Part shown: piece after piece, positions 35,714 through 50,700 of the stretch
How the letters are laid out: each line of letters begins with the position of its first letter
Position numbering within the stretch: the stretch's first letter is position 1
Assembly: GCA_036852015.1 (NCBI GenBank)
Contig: JAANDG010000013.1
Span: 248,001 to 312,000, forward strand
DNA length: 64,000 bases
Reading direction: 5' to 3'
Source: Pelodera strongyloides
Taxonomy: Eukaryota > Nematoda > Chromadorea > Rhabditida > Rhabditidae
Made by a program: the position numbers and the translations under genes
Notes under the pieces: generated by a model
The model's database searches: none
What the model was told of the DNA's origin: nothing
Seen by the model: only the letters and a program-made list of their open reading frames with translations

Positions 35714-38700
35714 CTTCTTTTTCTCTTGCCCCTCTCAGCTTGTCTGCACGATAAAAATAAAAAATTTCAGGCGAAACTTCTCCAAAAGTTGCCGTCACGA
35801 AGAATAATTTCTATGCGAATCTAGCGTTTAATGTAATTTACGCGGGCGCCTCAAATGCGAATATTACACAGAACTACATCAACAACGTGCAGGTTGGATG
35901 GATTTTTTTTTATCATTCAAATCACTTTTCTCTTATGATTGCCACTTTTCTCTTAGACACCTCGTATCCTACAGTAATTTTGAATTACTATGGGTTCCCA
36001 TTTCCAGAAATATTATTATTTTATAGTCGCATATGGTCTACTAAAATCTCCGCCCTGTTGTATTTTTTTTTTCATTTTCAGGCAAACTTTTCAATTTTTA
36101 GTCAAATTCATTTTCAGTCAAACTGCGAAATAACAAGCGGTGCAGAGCGTGAACCCTTTATCGAGGATGTGAAGCAGAACTATTGGTCACTTCCAACCGA
36201 ATCAGAGGTTTTTTTATTTAAAATATTTATGTGTTTATAAAATAGTTTTTGAAGACGTTTTTGCAACGACACCGTTCCATCATAGCATAAGTCGTCAAAT
36301 AATGGCCAAAACCCACGAAGACAGGACCATAACATAGTATTATGATTATGATTGCAGATTCTTTCTCGGGTGTGCGCCATCCGCGCTGATGATACGCAGT
36401 CAGCATTGTATCTTCCTTTCGCTGAACTTACCAATTTCACAATGTCGCCGTCACTGACGGCAAACCAGCCGATCCAACCCTTTGATAATCTTTACAATAC
36501 AATCAAGGACAATGGACGGAGTTATATGTAGGCATTGATTTCTTGTTATAATTTATTGCGAGAAATATTTTCTGCGTTTAGTCACGATTGCCTAATCATA
36601 CAGCTTTCACACAGAAATATTCGGATTAACATTTTAAAGTGATATAACAGCCGTTTTTTGAAAAGGTTTTTGGATAACTGCATTTTCATGTATCATATGC
36701 AAAAAAGCACACATTAACAAAGTTCTTGAGGTACTGGCTATCGTTAAGCCAAAAGATGCCTACCCTCAGGTGTTGGTGCGGTAAGGTCCACCATACTAGC
36801 AAGGGACCATGTGCATTACAGTATATTATACGAAAACATTAAACTTCTCCTCCAGGTCAAAGTCCGATTTGATAATCCCGGAGGGAAAGGTTGTCATCTT
36901 GGAGCCCGGCGTACACATTCAATTTGCCCCAGGCGCATCTCTTATTGTCGAGGGAAAGCTGTACATTAATGGGACAGATGGCAAACCAATACGACTAACC
37001 GGAGTAGATCAGAACTCGTGGAATGGCTTGGTTATCAAAAGTGGTAAGTTGAAGGTACTTGGTAGGTTTTTAAAACGGTATAACATCCGGTTTTTGAAAC
37101 GTAGCCTGGACGCTGTATTCTCACGGGCTACTTTTTTTCCTGCAGATAATTATTTTGCGCGCTCCAGGTACAGGTAAAAAAAAACCATGTTTCAATGACT
37201 CTTAGAAAGAGCTCATGGTCATGGCTCTATAATGTCTGAGAGCTTGGCGTTGTCTGTTTAAGAATTGAGAGTTTAAAAAAAGTATACAAAACCTTACATG
37301 TAATCATGTATTGCAAATAAAATCAATATTGAAAGAAAGTATGGTTGTATATTTTCATAAATTTTAATAATTAAATCTTTTTATATTCTAATAGGTATAA
37401 TGATTTGCACGCAATATATCTTTGTTTGGGTTTGGGAATACAGTTGTCTAACCTAAAACCGGCTGTTATATCACTCGAAAATCTTTAAGGGTCGACCGCC
37501 GTTCTCTCGGATCTTGCCATATCCGATGCTTCCACCGGTGTTCTCTCTGATTCTGAAAAGGTTCACTGGGAAAGAGTCAAAATAGAGCGACCTGTGGTAC
37601 ATGGTATCGTTTTGGGACCAAACTCAGGTACGTCAGGCTTCCTACGATTAGGTATATAAACTAAAGCTGGCATAGCTCAACAGGTAGAGCGCTCGACTCT
37701 AAATCGAGAGGTGGTGTGTTGCTTAGGTGGGTTCGAATCCTACACGGTGCAATAAGTATTCATGTAATAACTTATCAAACCGTATCACTGAAGTGAATTC
37801 ATTGCGGATCTGAAATTTCTTCACTGGTCAATGTCAATAGTGCCTGGACGAGAGAACGAATTAATTAGGGATAGTTTTATACAATATTCCAGGAAATATT
37901 AAAGTTTGTAGTTAATTAATTAATTAATATTCTGTCTAGGTCCCGAAATCGATTTTTCTGGCTCCACTGTCGAAAAGGCATTTGATAACGCAGTGTTTGT
38001 GCAAAAACGAGAACGCGATATTGCAATAAGGTATGCTTTTTAAAGCAATATTGCACGTGGTTTGTGTGTCATATTGTGCGTGCTTTCATTGCCATTGTCC
38101 ACTCTTTGTCAGTTATAGGTTAAAACAAAAACCTGTTTCAAAAATGGATTAAACACAATCTTTATTTAGAAATCTCCAAATAATAGAAAATTCTGGTAGC
38201 GGAATCCATTTTGATCATCCATCGCATAAAGTGGAGGTTGCTAATGTTCGGGTATGTTTCTTTATCATTTCCTTCTTTTTTCAAAGGGGTCCTCGGGAAA
38301 CAGGCCGTATTCACCAATCACCAACACACAGGGAGCCCTCGCTAGGCTCACTGCGCTCTGAATCTCTTCTGCTGTCGCACTCTTTCGCTCATTGGGGAGG
38401 CCAGGGAGGGCTCCCTGCGTGTTGGTGAATACGGCCTCAGGCTCAGGCTACGAGTAGTCTCGCGTAGGAACAACTCAGCGAGCTTTGGCTGTTATTGAAT
38501 ACGGTTATTGCAGTAATGCTCAGAAATCCTTTTTTTGGGCACTCCCAAGCAGTCAGACAATTTCAGTCAGTTTAGACATTTTAGGCAGGCCTGGTAGGCT
38601 TAGGCTGAGGCCTACCAGGCCTGCGCAAAAAGCCTGGTCTAGTAGAATTGATAAAATGGATAGGTGGTTCAACTCCGCATAAATTTGCATTCCTTCTTGT

Positions 38701-41700
38701 GAAATTTATTATTTAGATTGAGAACGGTAACGCGTACGGAATTCACATTGAAGAACAAGATCACGGACAATTAAACACAGTCACAATGCAGAATTTGTCG
38801 ATTGTGTGGGTTCTTTCTATCTTCCTATTATATTTTGACATCGAATTTCTTTTTGAATATCGATCGATAGCTAATTTTAAGCTTCAAATGAGGCACCAAA
38901 TTTAGACTTACCTATGCAAACAAGGGAAAAGTTTTACATCTTCATATTTTCATTCAGAAACCAAAGCCAGGGTCAAGCTGGAGTCCTTTTTACGGGCAGC
39001 GCACAACTTTTTGAAGTTCTCAACGGCAGATTCGAAGGCAATTCGGTGCCCGGGATTGTAGCCGTATTTAAGGTTTGATCAATTATCGATTGGCTTTTAA
39101 TGGGCCTATTCGATTGAGTAATGTTTTTGTTATTTAAAGCTGTATGGTACGTGGTTTTCAAACGTATTTTCATTTTACGTCGGAATCGAATGGTTAGCAA
39201 ATCAATAATTTTAATACTAAACTTAAAATTTGATGTTTAGTGTGAACAGCGTGGTTCGATCTTCCGCGCGAAGGGAAATACATTCGCTAGATCGAGAGCG
39301 ACTTCGCTCAGCGTGACGCTCGGTCAATGCGCTGCAGCCGAGGTATAGATTTATTGATTTACTGATTATTGATTTATCAATTAACTGATTATTGATTTAT
39401 TGGTTGCTTGTTTACTGATTGCTTCATTGGTTTATCAATTCGTTCTATGGAAAGAATGCTATACGTAAACGGTAAACTCTGGAAAAATGCGCTATGTATG
39501 GACAAAATGTATACCATCCACTATCTACAACTATTTTTTTTTTATTTCGCTTCGTTATCATCACAATGACTTTGCTTTGTTTCTTATTTCCATGTGTTCA
39601 TTTGTATAAGCTGCATAAGAATGCTGGTGTACCCGATGCCTTTCAAAAACCGGCCTTTATTTCGCGTTAATCGTTCAGATTGAAGGCAATGTATTTTACG
39701 GGAACAACCTCGATGCCGATATGTCAGCGCTAAGTTTGGAAACATCGCCCAAGGATCAGGTTTGCTACAGAAACATTATTCAAAAGTAAAACCTTAGAAA
39801 CTTGGTTCAATTGTTCAATACATTGTTCAAAAGCGATTACGTGTTTCACAGTGTAGGGCAACTTCCCGAGCAGGCCGTATGTATAAGATCCCGATCTGAA
39901 AACTCCCAGCGGGAACTTTGGGAACCGGTTTCCCGCCCGATCTGAAAACACACAGCGTGGATGCTGGGAACGGAACCGATTCCCTTTGTTCGTGAATACG
40001 GCCACGGGAGACCACGTTGTCTTGAGCGGTTGCTTCATTCCAGAACAGTGCCTCTTCAACCCTTTTTATCAACGCCAACAAATTTGTGGAAAATACCGGC
40101 AAAAACACCGTGAAGATAGGGGCTGGCTCCGAAAAAGCGTGAGTTTTTTCACTGCACTAAAATAAAGGCTAAATGACATAAGCACCCGGGACCCGACGGC
40201 GCCTCATGACGCCTACAGACCCGGCGACGCCCATACGACGCCTCAAAAAGGTCTGCCATAGAGGCGTCTTGCAGGCGTCATTGAGGCGTCACAGTAGGAG
40301 GGCGCGACGCCTCACTCTTAGGATTGCCGCCCCACTGACACCAACACGAATGTCTCAGACCCCCCAAAATATTACACTACAAGAAATGAAAAGCTTTTTT
40401 CGCACATAGATTCTGACAGACAAATTGCATCTTCTTATTGTGCTCATGTCAATTTAGTGTTTTTGCACGCCCGAGATATTTGCGTGGGGTGTAAGTGAGG
40501 CGTCATGTCTACCTCCATTGACGCCTGCGAAGCGCCCGCAAGACGCCCATGAGGGAGCTTTTTGAGGCGTCACATAGGCGTCTTCGCGGGTCCGCAGGCG
40601 TTGTAGGGCGCCGTCGGGTCCCAGGTGCTTATATCATTTAGCCGCCATATTTTTTATTTTCCATTCCATATTTTCCATATTTTCCATTATCCATTCAAGG
40701 CGCGCACCAGAGAAACACAGCTGTGCAGCAGGAATTGTACGCCTTTTGCGCATCGCTGGCACAACTCCTGCACTCTTGATGCAAAATTTGTTTGCGCGCC
40801 AACAGTAAAGTGCAGGAAAGTTTACATTGCGTGACTCTGAATTCTGAGTATTTTCAGTTTTCCCGGTCTACTTTCCAACAATCAGTTCGATGGCAATGTC
40901 AACACTGAAGCAGTGGTTTCTACCAATTCACAATATGTCAAGTCGGTTTCTATTTCAATTTTTTTTATTCGGGAGAGCGCAACACTGCTAAAGCGGTGCG
41001 AAAAATAAAAAGTAAAATGAAGACGACACAAAATCATTATTTAATTTATTTAATTGTATTCAGGGTGTCCGCCAATGACTTCTCGGATCCAAAATCACCG
41101 AAAGAAATTATATTTGGCGGCGAAGGGGTATGTTGTGGCTCTACTCATTAAAGGGACAGGTTCACCTCGAATTGCACCTTTTTTATAATTTATGTTGATA
41201 GTATGACCTATGACGGTCCAAATGCGAAAATTGCAGTAAATTTCCTTTGCTCCCCGTAGTAGGAGAGCTTGCCCAAAAAAGCTAAACTACCTCGAATCTA
41301 TAAAACAATTGGAGTACCGCAGCCATGGTAAGTGGGATAGCGCAGGAGGGCTGGAGGTGCAGATATTGTTGTGATAGACAGAGGATGATAAAAGGGCCCT
41401 GGATTTTCTTGCGTCTCCAGCCCTCCTGCGCTATTTCCCACTTACCATGGCTGCGGTACTCCAATTGTTTTATAGATTCGAGGTAGTTTAGCTTTTTTGA
41501 GCAAGCTCTCCTACTACGGGGAGAAAAGGAAATTTACTGCAATTTTCGCATTTTGACCGTCATAGGTCATAGGTCATACTATCAACATAAATTACAAAAA
41601 AGGTGCAATTCGAGGTGCACCTATCCCTTCAAAGCGAATTACCGTCCGGTTTTTGAAACGCATCGTGGACAGCTGAATTATTACATCTATGCTAATTTGC

Positions 41701-44700
41701 TCGAATTTAGCTCGATTTTTTATTCTAATTTATGTTCATTGGTATAGGCTGCTTAAGAACGATAGTCGAGGTGTTTCAAAACCCGGCCGGTATTTCGTTT
41801 TAACGCTTTTCATATGAAATTATGACCATCTTGTAGAGCCGTCGTTGTCTGAGAGTAGACTAAAACTGATTAAACTGATTAATTAAAGTGAGGAGAACAT
41901 ATGAAAAATTTAGAAGTTGTCCGTCTCTGACAATTCATGGGGTGCACTGGAAACCGAAGACAATGCTCGAGGGAGAATAAGTTGCGGGAGCAAAGAATGC
42001 GGTGGTGCGTTCAATTTTTGTATTTAACGGAGGAGGCTCACGAGAACGAAGTGCTCGAATGGTTTCCTTTTATCGACAGACGATGGTATTAAATCCGAAA
42101 GACATGCATTACAAAGCAAAAGCTTTTAATTGAAAGGAGTAAATCAATATAAAACTATGAATTCTATCAAAATTTTGGATCGTAGTAAATAGTTGATTTC
42201 CACAGTGGGCATTCAATTTTTTTGCCGGATTGCAAAATGACTTGTCAATCATGGTCCTGAACGCGCAGCATCCAAATGTTTGGGAGAAATTTCATTTTTT
42301 TTTCTTCTACAATGTTGCTCAATTAGTCGGAATTGTTGCGCGCTTGAATGTGTTCATATTCACATTACTAAGCTTGCATGCATTTAGAATCCACTATTGA
42401 TATTCTTCCGATAAGATTATCAACGGGAACCGAAGCCCACTCTGGGGTTTCGTCCCTATCTCCATGTCCAAAACAGTGCTCGGGTAAAGGTGTATGCCGG
42501 GCGGATGGCACATGCATTTGCGCTGCAGGATTCTCGGGAGATGATTGCTCGACTACGGTATGAGCTGCCTTTAGTTTAGTATCGAGAAACTACGTGATGT
42601 ACAGGATTTATGTATATAGCAGTGCATAAAAGCGTAGTAAATGCAATTTCGTCGGAAACAATAGAATAAAATCAGCATGCAGAGAGGAAACTCTACCGAT
42701 AGGGCGCGAGTAGACCCGCTTCTGCGCCATAAACGCGCCACAGGTGTGCGTACAACAATATCCCGTTTTGCTAATTTTTACGCGCCCCTGGCGCGCCTGT
42801 CTCTTACCCTGGGTCAGTGGGCCGCGCACCCTGGGCGCACCAGTTCCACATTATTGTAACTTTCAGGTGTCGCCGGTGTGCACAGTGGACTGTAACGGTC
42901 ATGGCCGATGTATCGGATCTACATGTCAATGTTATCCGGGTTGGTCGGAGCCGTTCTGTCAGTTACGTAAGTATATACACATTTTATAGTGCCATAAACA
43001 ATTATGGATCCGATGTGTAAACAACTGAATGGTCTGTTTCCCTCTAACTTGATTTCTTATGAGGCTATTTTGAAATTTTGAATATAAAGTACACTATGTA
43101 TAAATAGTATAAAGTAGCGAATACGTTTTTTTCGCGTTTGTTGTACTGTAACTACACACTTAAACTTTGCGCATACTATTCATCTTGTGTGACATATTTG
43201 ATTTGGTATTATTAGGGGCAATTTTGACTCATGTGATGTGGGGTCTTACAGTAAACTTTAGGGTTTTAGTTTTATTTAAATATTGACAGTAATAGTTGGA
43301 CTTTATATTTCGACATTTTGAGATTGTAAGAGTTAAAATGTATATTCGTTAACTTCCGCAAATGCAAAAAGGGTTTAAAATTCTGATTTCTAATTTACTA
43401 GCGGCAGGTGCACTTATGGCCTTATGGCAATAAACTTTGGCGTTCCAGCTGAAAATACGTTTTCGCAAATATACAACTGAGTTATCCACAAACCGGTTCA
43501 AGTTATATAACGAATAACGACTATACTATGTATATCGCCAGCACCGTAATTATTGTACTACTATTTCCCATTACGGCAGGTATCACATCAAGTAATACAA
43601 TATTTTTTTATTGCGATTCGTTTTTTTTTTAAATTAGGTGTTTATGTCACAAGTGAATGATGATATATTGTCATTTATATTTCTCCGTAAAAAGAACTAT
43701 CATTTACTTATAAGGGATCAAATTTCCGCACAAGAAAGTTAATCAGGGGGCCAATAAACCAAAACTCGGGTAGCAACTTTTACCCACTCTTTAATGACAG
43801 TAGCGCTTCGCTCCTTCGAAGCGAAATACCGTTTTTGAAACGCATCGTAGACAGCTGAATTCTTACGTATTTATGCTAATTTACTCGAATTTAGCTCGAT
43901 TTTTTATTCGAATTTATGTTAATTTGCATACGCAGCATAAGGAAGGATGCATATGTACTCGATGTGTTTCAAAAAACCGGCCGGAATTTCGCTTTAATTC
44001 TTGATTCTTGCAAGTTTTTTATCAGCTTTTTCATTTTCAGCAATTTGCAATTATGAATGCAATTTCTGCAATTTGCAATTTGCAATTTCAGCTCTATGCC
44101 CGCTCTTGAACAATTGTACGGGGAATGGTATATGTACCGGATTGAACATATGCACATGCAACGAAGGATATGCAGGTATGAACGGTGCTGTGTTCGATCC
44201 CTCATATCAACGGTACTTTTGCGATGCTTGTTTTTTGGATAAAATAGCATCTCATTACATTTCAGCGGCAAGAATGTTTGGTTGTCTGAAATTACGTGCG
44301 CTATTGCAAACGCTTAATTTCTTAACTTAATAGAATACATGGAAGTAAACTACATGTTAAATGAGGAAAATTGTTGAAGAGAGTGACCCGTCGCTGCGCC
44401 TGAACCGCGCGAAAGGTGCGCGAAAATAACTTTCTGGTTTGCGCCTTCGCGTGCGCCTTGCGCACATGTGGCCCACCCTGTGCAGGTGGACCGCAACCTA
44501 GAAGGCGAGTGCTCCTCTTGTGGCGGCTCAGTAACCAAACTTTCAGTTTGAAACCAAATAAATTCCATTTTAAGGTTTGGACTGTTCAATCGAACTTTGT
44601 TCGAAAAGAAACTGCGTAAACGGAGAGTGCAAGGTAGGCGATTGTTCAACAATACAATATTTTTATTTCGACGTATTTTTATTTGCGCATCGCAAAAATT

Positions 44701-47700
44701 TTAATTAGGGTTTATGTATATTTCATATATTACCTTATTATTTGTACGAGAAATACTGGTCACTAGAAAACTTTACAAAGACAAACTTACGTTGCCTTGC
44801 TCTGAAAGCCCGCTTATAATTTGAGGTAATGAAGTTCATTTTATCTTTATCCCTATAATTCCATAAAAGTCAATTATGCAAGTATATGTTGTGTGATATA
44901 ATACACGTTATCGATTATTTTATATTTTTAGTCGGGAAGTTGTGTATGTCACTCTGGCTGGACATCTTTCTCGTGTACGGTACCAACTTGCTTCGGCAAC
45001 TGTTCCTTCAATGGAGAATGTACGGCTCCCAACCAATGTCGATGCTTTGACGATTACAAAGGTAAACGAATTTATCCTCGCTCGGTAGTAATGCTATAAA
45101 TGCTCGACGACGTTTCCTTCGTTCATGTGCTGAAGCCTCAGGTAAAGCACTTTTTTTTTATCCAAAGGTAACGGGAACATATATTTCCAGCAAACATCTA
45201 GGCAATGTCGAAAAAGCTCGAACGTAAACACATTCATGCCATTCGATAGTTCTAAGAAAAAAAGGACCGAGTTCAGTTGCGAAACGAAACGATCCTCTAA
45301 TGTACAGTCTTCCTTCAACATTTAGGTCCCACATGCAATGAGTGTGTCACGGCGGAATGTCGAGGCTGTGATCCACCATGTGCACACGGAGAGTGTGACA
45401 CTATGACACGGTAAGCGGGGTGTGACACGATGACACGGTAAGCGGGGTGTGACACTGACGCGGTAAGCGGGGTGTGACCACGGTAAGCGGGGCGTGACAC
45501 TGACGCGGTAAGCGGGATGGGTATACTACTAGAAAGTTACTAGAAATCTACGCGATTTTTTCTGAAAACTGGTTGCATGAAGATCCACCCTCCCTGCTGC
45601 ATTCTTATGGGTTATCCGTTCCTGCGTTTCTGGCGCATCATGCGATAATTTGCATATAATACAGGTTAGTGCAGTTGCACAGTACATGCTTCACTGACCA
45701 CGTGCCAGATCACTTTAATTGTCAGCAATCTCATTTCAGCACTTGTTCGTGTGCGGAAGGGTGGACTGGTGCTGCGTGCGACGTATGCCCATCATCTGCA
45801 TGCATTTCTCGACCTTCGATACTATTCGTACTACCGCAGACATTGGAAGTGGGAGAGACGAATAAGATAATTAACGTCTATGGAATGGAGTTTCCAACGT
45901 AAGAGTGCGGGTCTCGTATTCTCATTGTATGTATGAGCCTCTCACTCAGTGCAACGGGAATTGCTGGACCAATCAGCATTGTATGGAGTAACTCGCGTAA
46001 CCTACAGACATACCAACAAACAAACAAAAATTCAAAACTTTATATAATAAGATATAGTGCCATTGATTATTGATACGATACGTCAATTGGCGTGCACGCA
46101 TAATAAAAAGATTCGAAAAGAGGGGAACACAGAAGTCAGGGACTTTGTACGGCTTGGACGAGGCCCAACAAAGGATATGAACTTTCGTCGATCAAACTAC
46201 GATGTCAATGTTAAATAGTAAATTTTCAGGGACACAAGCTACAAGTGCATATTTGGTGCGATGATTTCACAGGGTGTGTGGAGATCGAGCAGTCTCGTTC
46301 GATGCTCGGTTCCCCAGGGAATGCTGCCAGGTTAGACAATTGCTTGTATGAGTTATATTAATTAAATAACAACCAATTTCATTTTGCTATTGTTCCTTTA
46401 GTTGTTCCAAAGTTCGGCTTATGATCTTTTAAAGCGTTTCCAATAATGAATTGTGTTTAAAAATTCGGTCTATGCACTTTTCATGGACTAATCATTTACA
46501 CGGAACTGCGTCAGACTCTTTAAAGCGAAATACGGGCCGGTTTTTGAAACGCATCGTGGACAACTGAATTATTACGTATATATGCTAATTTGCTCGAATT
46601 TAGCTCGATTTTTTATCCTATTTTATGTTCATTTGCGTATGCTGCAAAAGAATGCTGGTGTACTCGATGCGTTTCAAAAACCGGTCATTATTTCGCTCCT
46701 TCCAATAGTGAGTAGTGTTACAGAAGCACAGTTGACATTGTAATTTGTTCCATCGTTTCAGGACGTCACGTGTTCAGTCTCATGCCAGAAAGCGATCTAC
46801 ATATAATTCAGAGCATCGACAACACACCGGTGAGGGTGTACTTTGTGAAGGAAGGGGAAATAAAACGCGTACGTACAACACCATAATAAATTGTATGCGT
46901 ACATCATGGTGAACTCCGATGTATATCGCATATGGACAACCGAGGTTGCTCTAGGTCCAGACTTTATAGTGATATTTTAAATGCTAGGTACTGTAATTAT
47001 TAAAAACCACCGGGTATCTGAGCATTCAAATGGCATTGATTTCCTCATTGGGAGCCAAATGGGTACTTCAATGTACTGTATTTTTATTTTATTTGTTTAT
47101 TTCCAGATCCACTTCACCTTTTCCATGCCCTGTCTAAGCACTTGTGATGGAGCCTGCGTTGGACCCCTTTGTGTATGTCCAATAGGAAAGAGCGGAATTG
47201 AGTGAGTGATAATTATTCACTATGCTAGAGGTTCTGTGCCGGAAACAAGAATAAAGTAGAGAAATTTGCATATAATCTATGAAATAGTTGTTCTTCGTTT
47301 CAAAAACCACGTGTCTTACCTCTTTAACCTCGCTATTCGCAGTTTACATTTTTTTCAAGTTGTTCGACGATCGAACTCGTGCCCAATGTCGACCGTCAGT
47401 TCATCGAGAACGAGAAGGCCAATGAGGCACACGAGGGTGTCATCTACAATGTGCACGTGCCAGTTATGGTAAGTTGAATTTGGTCACCATAAAATATAAA
47501 ATACCGAATTTTAAAGTAGGTAAAATGTATCCGTCGGTGCTAGTTGATCGGCACTTGAATGTCGTGGGTCGAGAGTTAGTTGTAAATTGGATTTGAGCCA
47601 ATATTGATTTGTTCTATTGAACATACTTACACCACTATTAGCTAACTAACATTCTTAAAGCGAAATACCGGCCGCTTCCTGAAACACATCGAACACACCT

Positions 47701-50700
47701 GCATTCTTATGCAGGGTATGCAGATGAACTTAAATTAGAATAAAAATTTGAACTAAATTCGAGCGAATTAGCATAACTGCGTAAGGAGTCAGTCCACGAT
47801 GCGTTTGAAAAACCGGCCGGTATTTCGCTTTAATTCAGCCCCTATCCGTGGTCAGGATGAGTAGCACCGCGCAAGGAATGCAATACGATGCGGCACGCAA
47901 TTTCATTGAATGGGACAATCCGATCGGTAAAATGTTTTTCTTTAAAATGTTTACTTACTCAAATGTTCAAATAATGTGGCGCAAATAATATGTATATGCA
48001 TAATCAAATATTTAAAAGGTTCGACTTTTGACTGCCTGAATATGTCTTTCTTGTGAGCCTTTTTCCATCGTAGGAAGTCTCTCTGAATGGCTGGCTCTCT
48101 CTCTCTCTCGCTCTCTCTCTCTCCCTCGCTCTCTTTTTTGTCCGGTTCCTCTCACCGGTATAACCTATCTTCTCACTGACTGTCCTAATCCTTGCAGGTT
48201 CTTCTAAACCCTATAATGTCTCTCTGACGGTCTGGTCTCTCTCGGGAGAGAGTGACTTCTCATGGGCTCTCAAAGTTCCCCCTTCCTATAGTGCGACCGT
48301 GGAAGGAGTCGAACAATTGGGAAAGACGAATAGGAGAAGAATCCATGGAACTATATCAAAGGTTGGTGTTATTTTGTCTAGGTTAACCCAATAAGCAGTG
48401 CGACTAGGCGTCGGCATGGCGTCCAAACGGTTTGACTCCTGGCTCATGCAGTTGGTGTTCCCCAAATCCTCGCCCACTTGGTCACCAAATGGTCAGCGAA
48501 TGGACGCCGACTTTGTTTTTGCGGTGGAAATTATTTGCGACCTGCTGCTGGCAGTTTTGCTGTGTTCTGTGGAATGCAATTATTCCGTTTTCCTGTATAA
48601 TGTAGTACATAGTAACGTAGAACCTCTCATTAGAAAAAGGAACTGGCTTACCGTAGATTGTAAAGATGGGACCTAGGGTCTGGTCTCTGGCCATGCCTTT
48701 ATACTGTCTATACCACTGATAACCGGTTGTTGGTAGTTAGCCACGATCACCGCTATATTACCACGCACTTTCAGCCGCTTGCCAATATGCCCGTGGTGTT
48801 GGAGATTCGGAGAACAGATGAAAGCATGGAAGCGTTCACAGTTTACACGGACAAGAATGGGAGATTCTTTCACGATTACACGCCACAAAATGACTATGGA
48901 CACAAGTATACGGTGGTACGGTATATTTGGTATAACAGAGCATTAACGTTGCCGCACTAACAATTATCGTTGTTCCATTTCGAAGATATCGAAAGTTAAC
49001 AAGGCTGAGGAAGCGGAACATATCGGGGAAGTCATCATCATCACAGTTGGAACATATCGGTGAAGTCATCATCATCACAATACCGGCCGGTTTTTGAAAC
49101 GCACCGAGTACATCACCATTATTGTGCATAATATGCAAATGATTAAAGCAAATCAGCATAACTACGTATCAATTCTGTTTTCCGCGATGCGTTCCAAAAA
49201 CTTGCCGGTATTTCGCTTTGATTGAGTAGGAAATAACCACTTCTACTTAGGTTATTTTTATTTCATTCCAAAATGATGTGTTTGATTGCAGTCTTCCAAA
49301 TAGGTTGCTCGTCATCCAGCCGAAGACTCGAATTCTCTCGAAAGTGATGTACAACTCTCGTGGATGGCTTCCAAAGTCGACGTTGTTTACGACGAAAGGC
49401 AAAGTTTAAACTATTCGTGAATCCAGAAAAGTCACGCCTCGATTGATGTCATGCGCCGCGCAAAAATCGGGAACATTTGGCCGACATGTGGCGCATTCGC
49501 CCAGCCGCCTCCAAACATAACGCAAGCCAACTTGTGGCGCGCCGCCTCCAAAGAGTGTGTCAAAGAGTGCGCCTGGTTTCGCCGAGCACGGAACTTTTAA
49601 TTTCTTTAACTTCTTTAGGGTCACTCGAAATCAATTACGACAAGGTATCGAGTACGCCGTTGAGAACACCGGGGAAACGGAACTCTCTGGCTGGAGGATA
49701 CAGGTGGCCAAAGGAAACCTGCGCATCAATAAGGTTGAACAGGTATGATACTTGTTAAGCTGATAATTTAGTAGTACATATTTGAATGAGAGAGCCCGAT
49801 CCTGTAAACCTGCACCTTATCCTAATAGACAACCATCAGATTTCAGTCAAAAATAACGAGGTATATCAATTATAGGTATCTTTGCTGAAGTTCCAGAAAA
49901 GAAACTGCATTTCTAATAAGAGCGTTATTATGTGTTGACGAAATTTTTTATATTGGTTTAGTTTTTAAAGCGAAATGCTAGCCTCTTTGGAAAATTTGCA
50001 TATGATAAGCAAATCCTATGTACCCTATGCTAATTTTGTACGATTGCCGTGGACGAGCGTACAAAATTAGCATAGGATACATAGGAGTTGCTTATCATAT
50101 GCAAATTTTCCAAAGGGGCTAGAATTTCGCTTTAATATGTATTGTATGTATTTTAGAGCTCTCCAAGTATTGAACCGGGACAAGTTAATCGTATAATCGT
50201 TTTCTTCGACGTTCCCGATGATTTGCATGGTGATGTGCAAATGATTCTGGCTAGTGATCAAGGAGTTACATACGTAACCAGGTATGTGTAATAAATGGTA
50301 AATGAGTAAATCAGCACCGTGCATTAATGTACACTACCAAGCAAGTATTAAAAAATATACGCATATTTCTAGGCGGATAAACTCAATTGCTTGAGTGGGG
50401 TTATGTTTATATGCATACATTATTACATATGTAAACAACGGAGAACCACAATTATTGCCAGCTATTTTAGGCAAGAAACTCCAGCGCGTCAGCAACCAAA
50501 ACAATTCTCCTCGGTACCGGCAACGCTAATTCTTCCAACAGTAAAGGATCGGCTACCCGTTGTCGAGGTAACTAAGTCAACTAGTATGACTAAGTCAAGT
50601 AGGTAAATTCCATTCCCGTAATAGTTGTGTTTTGGAATTCAATAAGTACTACTAAGCACTACTAAGTCATGCTTAGCTGCTTAGTCGAGGTAAGTCAACT

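Noticed and set aside
37667..37752. Functional suppressor tRNA gene
   Set aside because: The acceptor stem does not pair and the variable region is irregular; heads like this belong to the SINE family.
45411..45516. CRISPR-like or operator array
   Set aside because: Units are contiguous, degenerate, and simply repeat the exon end and donor; there are no spacers. Eukaryotic context also rules out CRISPR.
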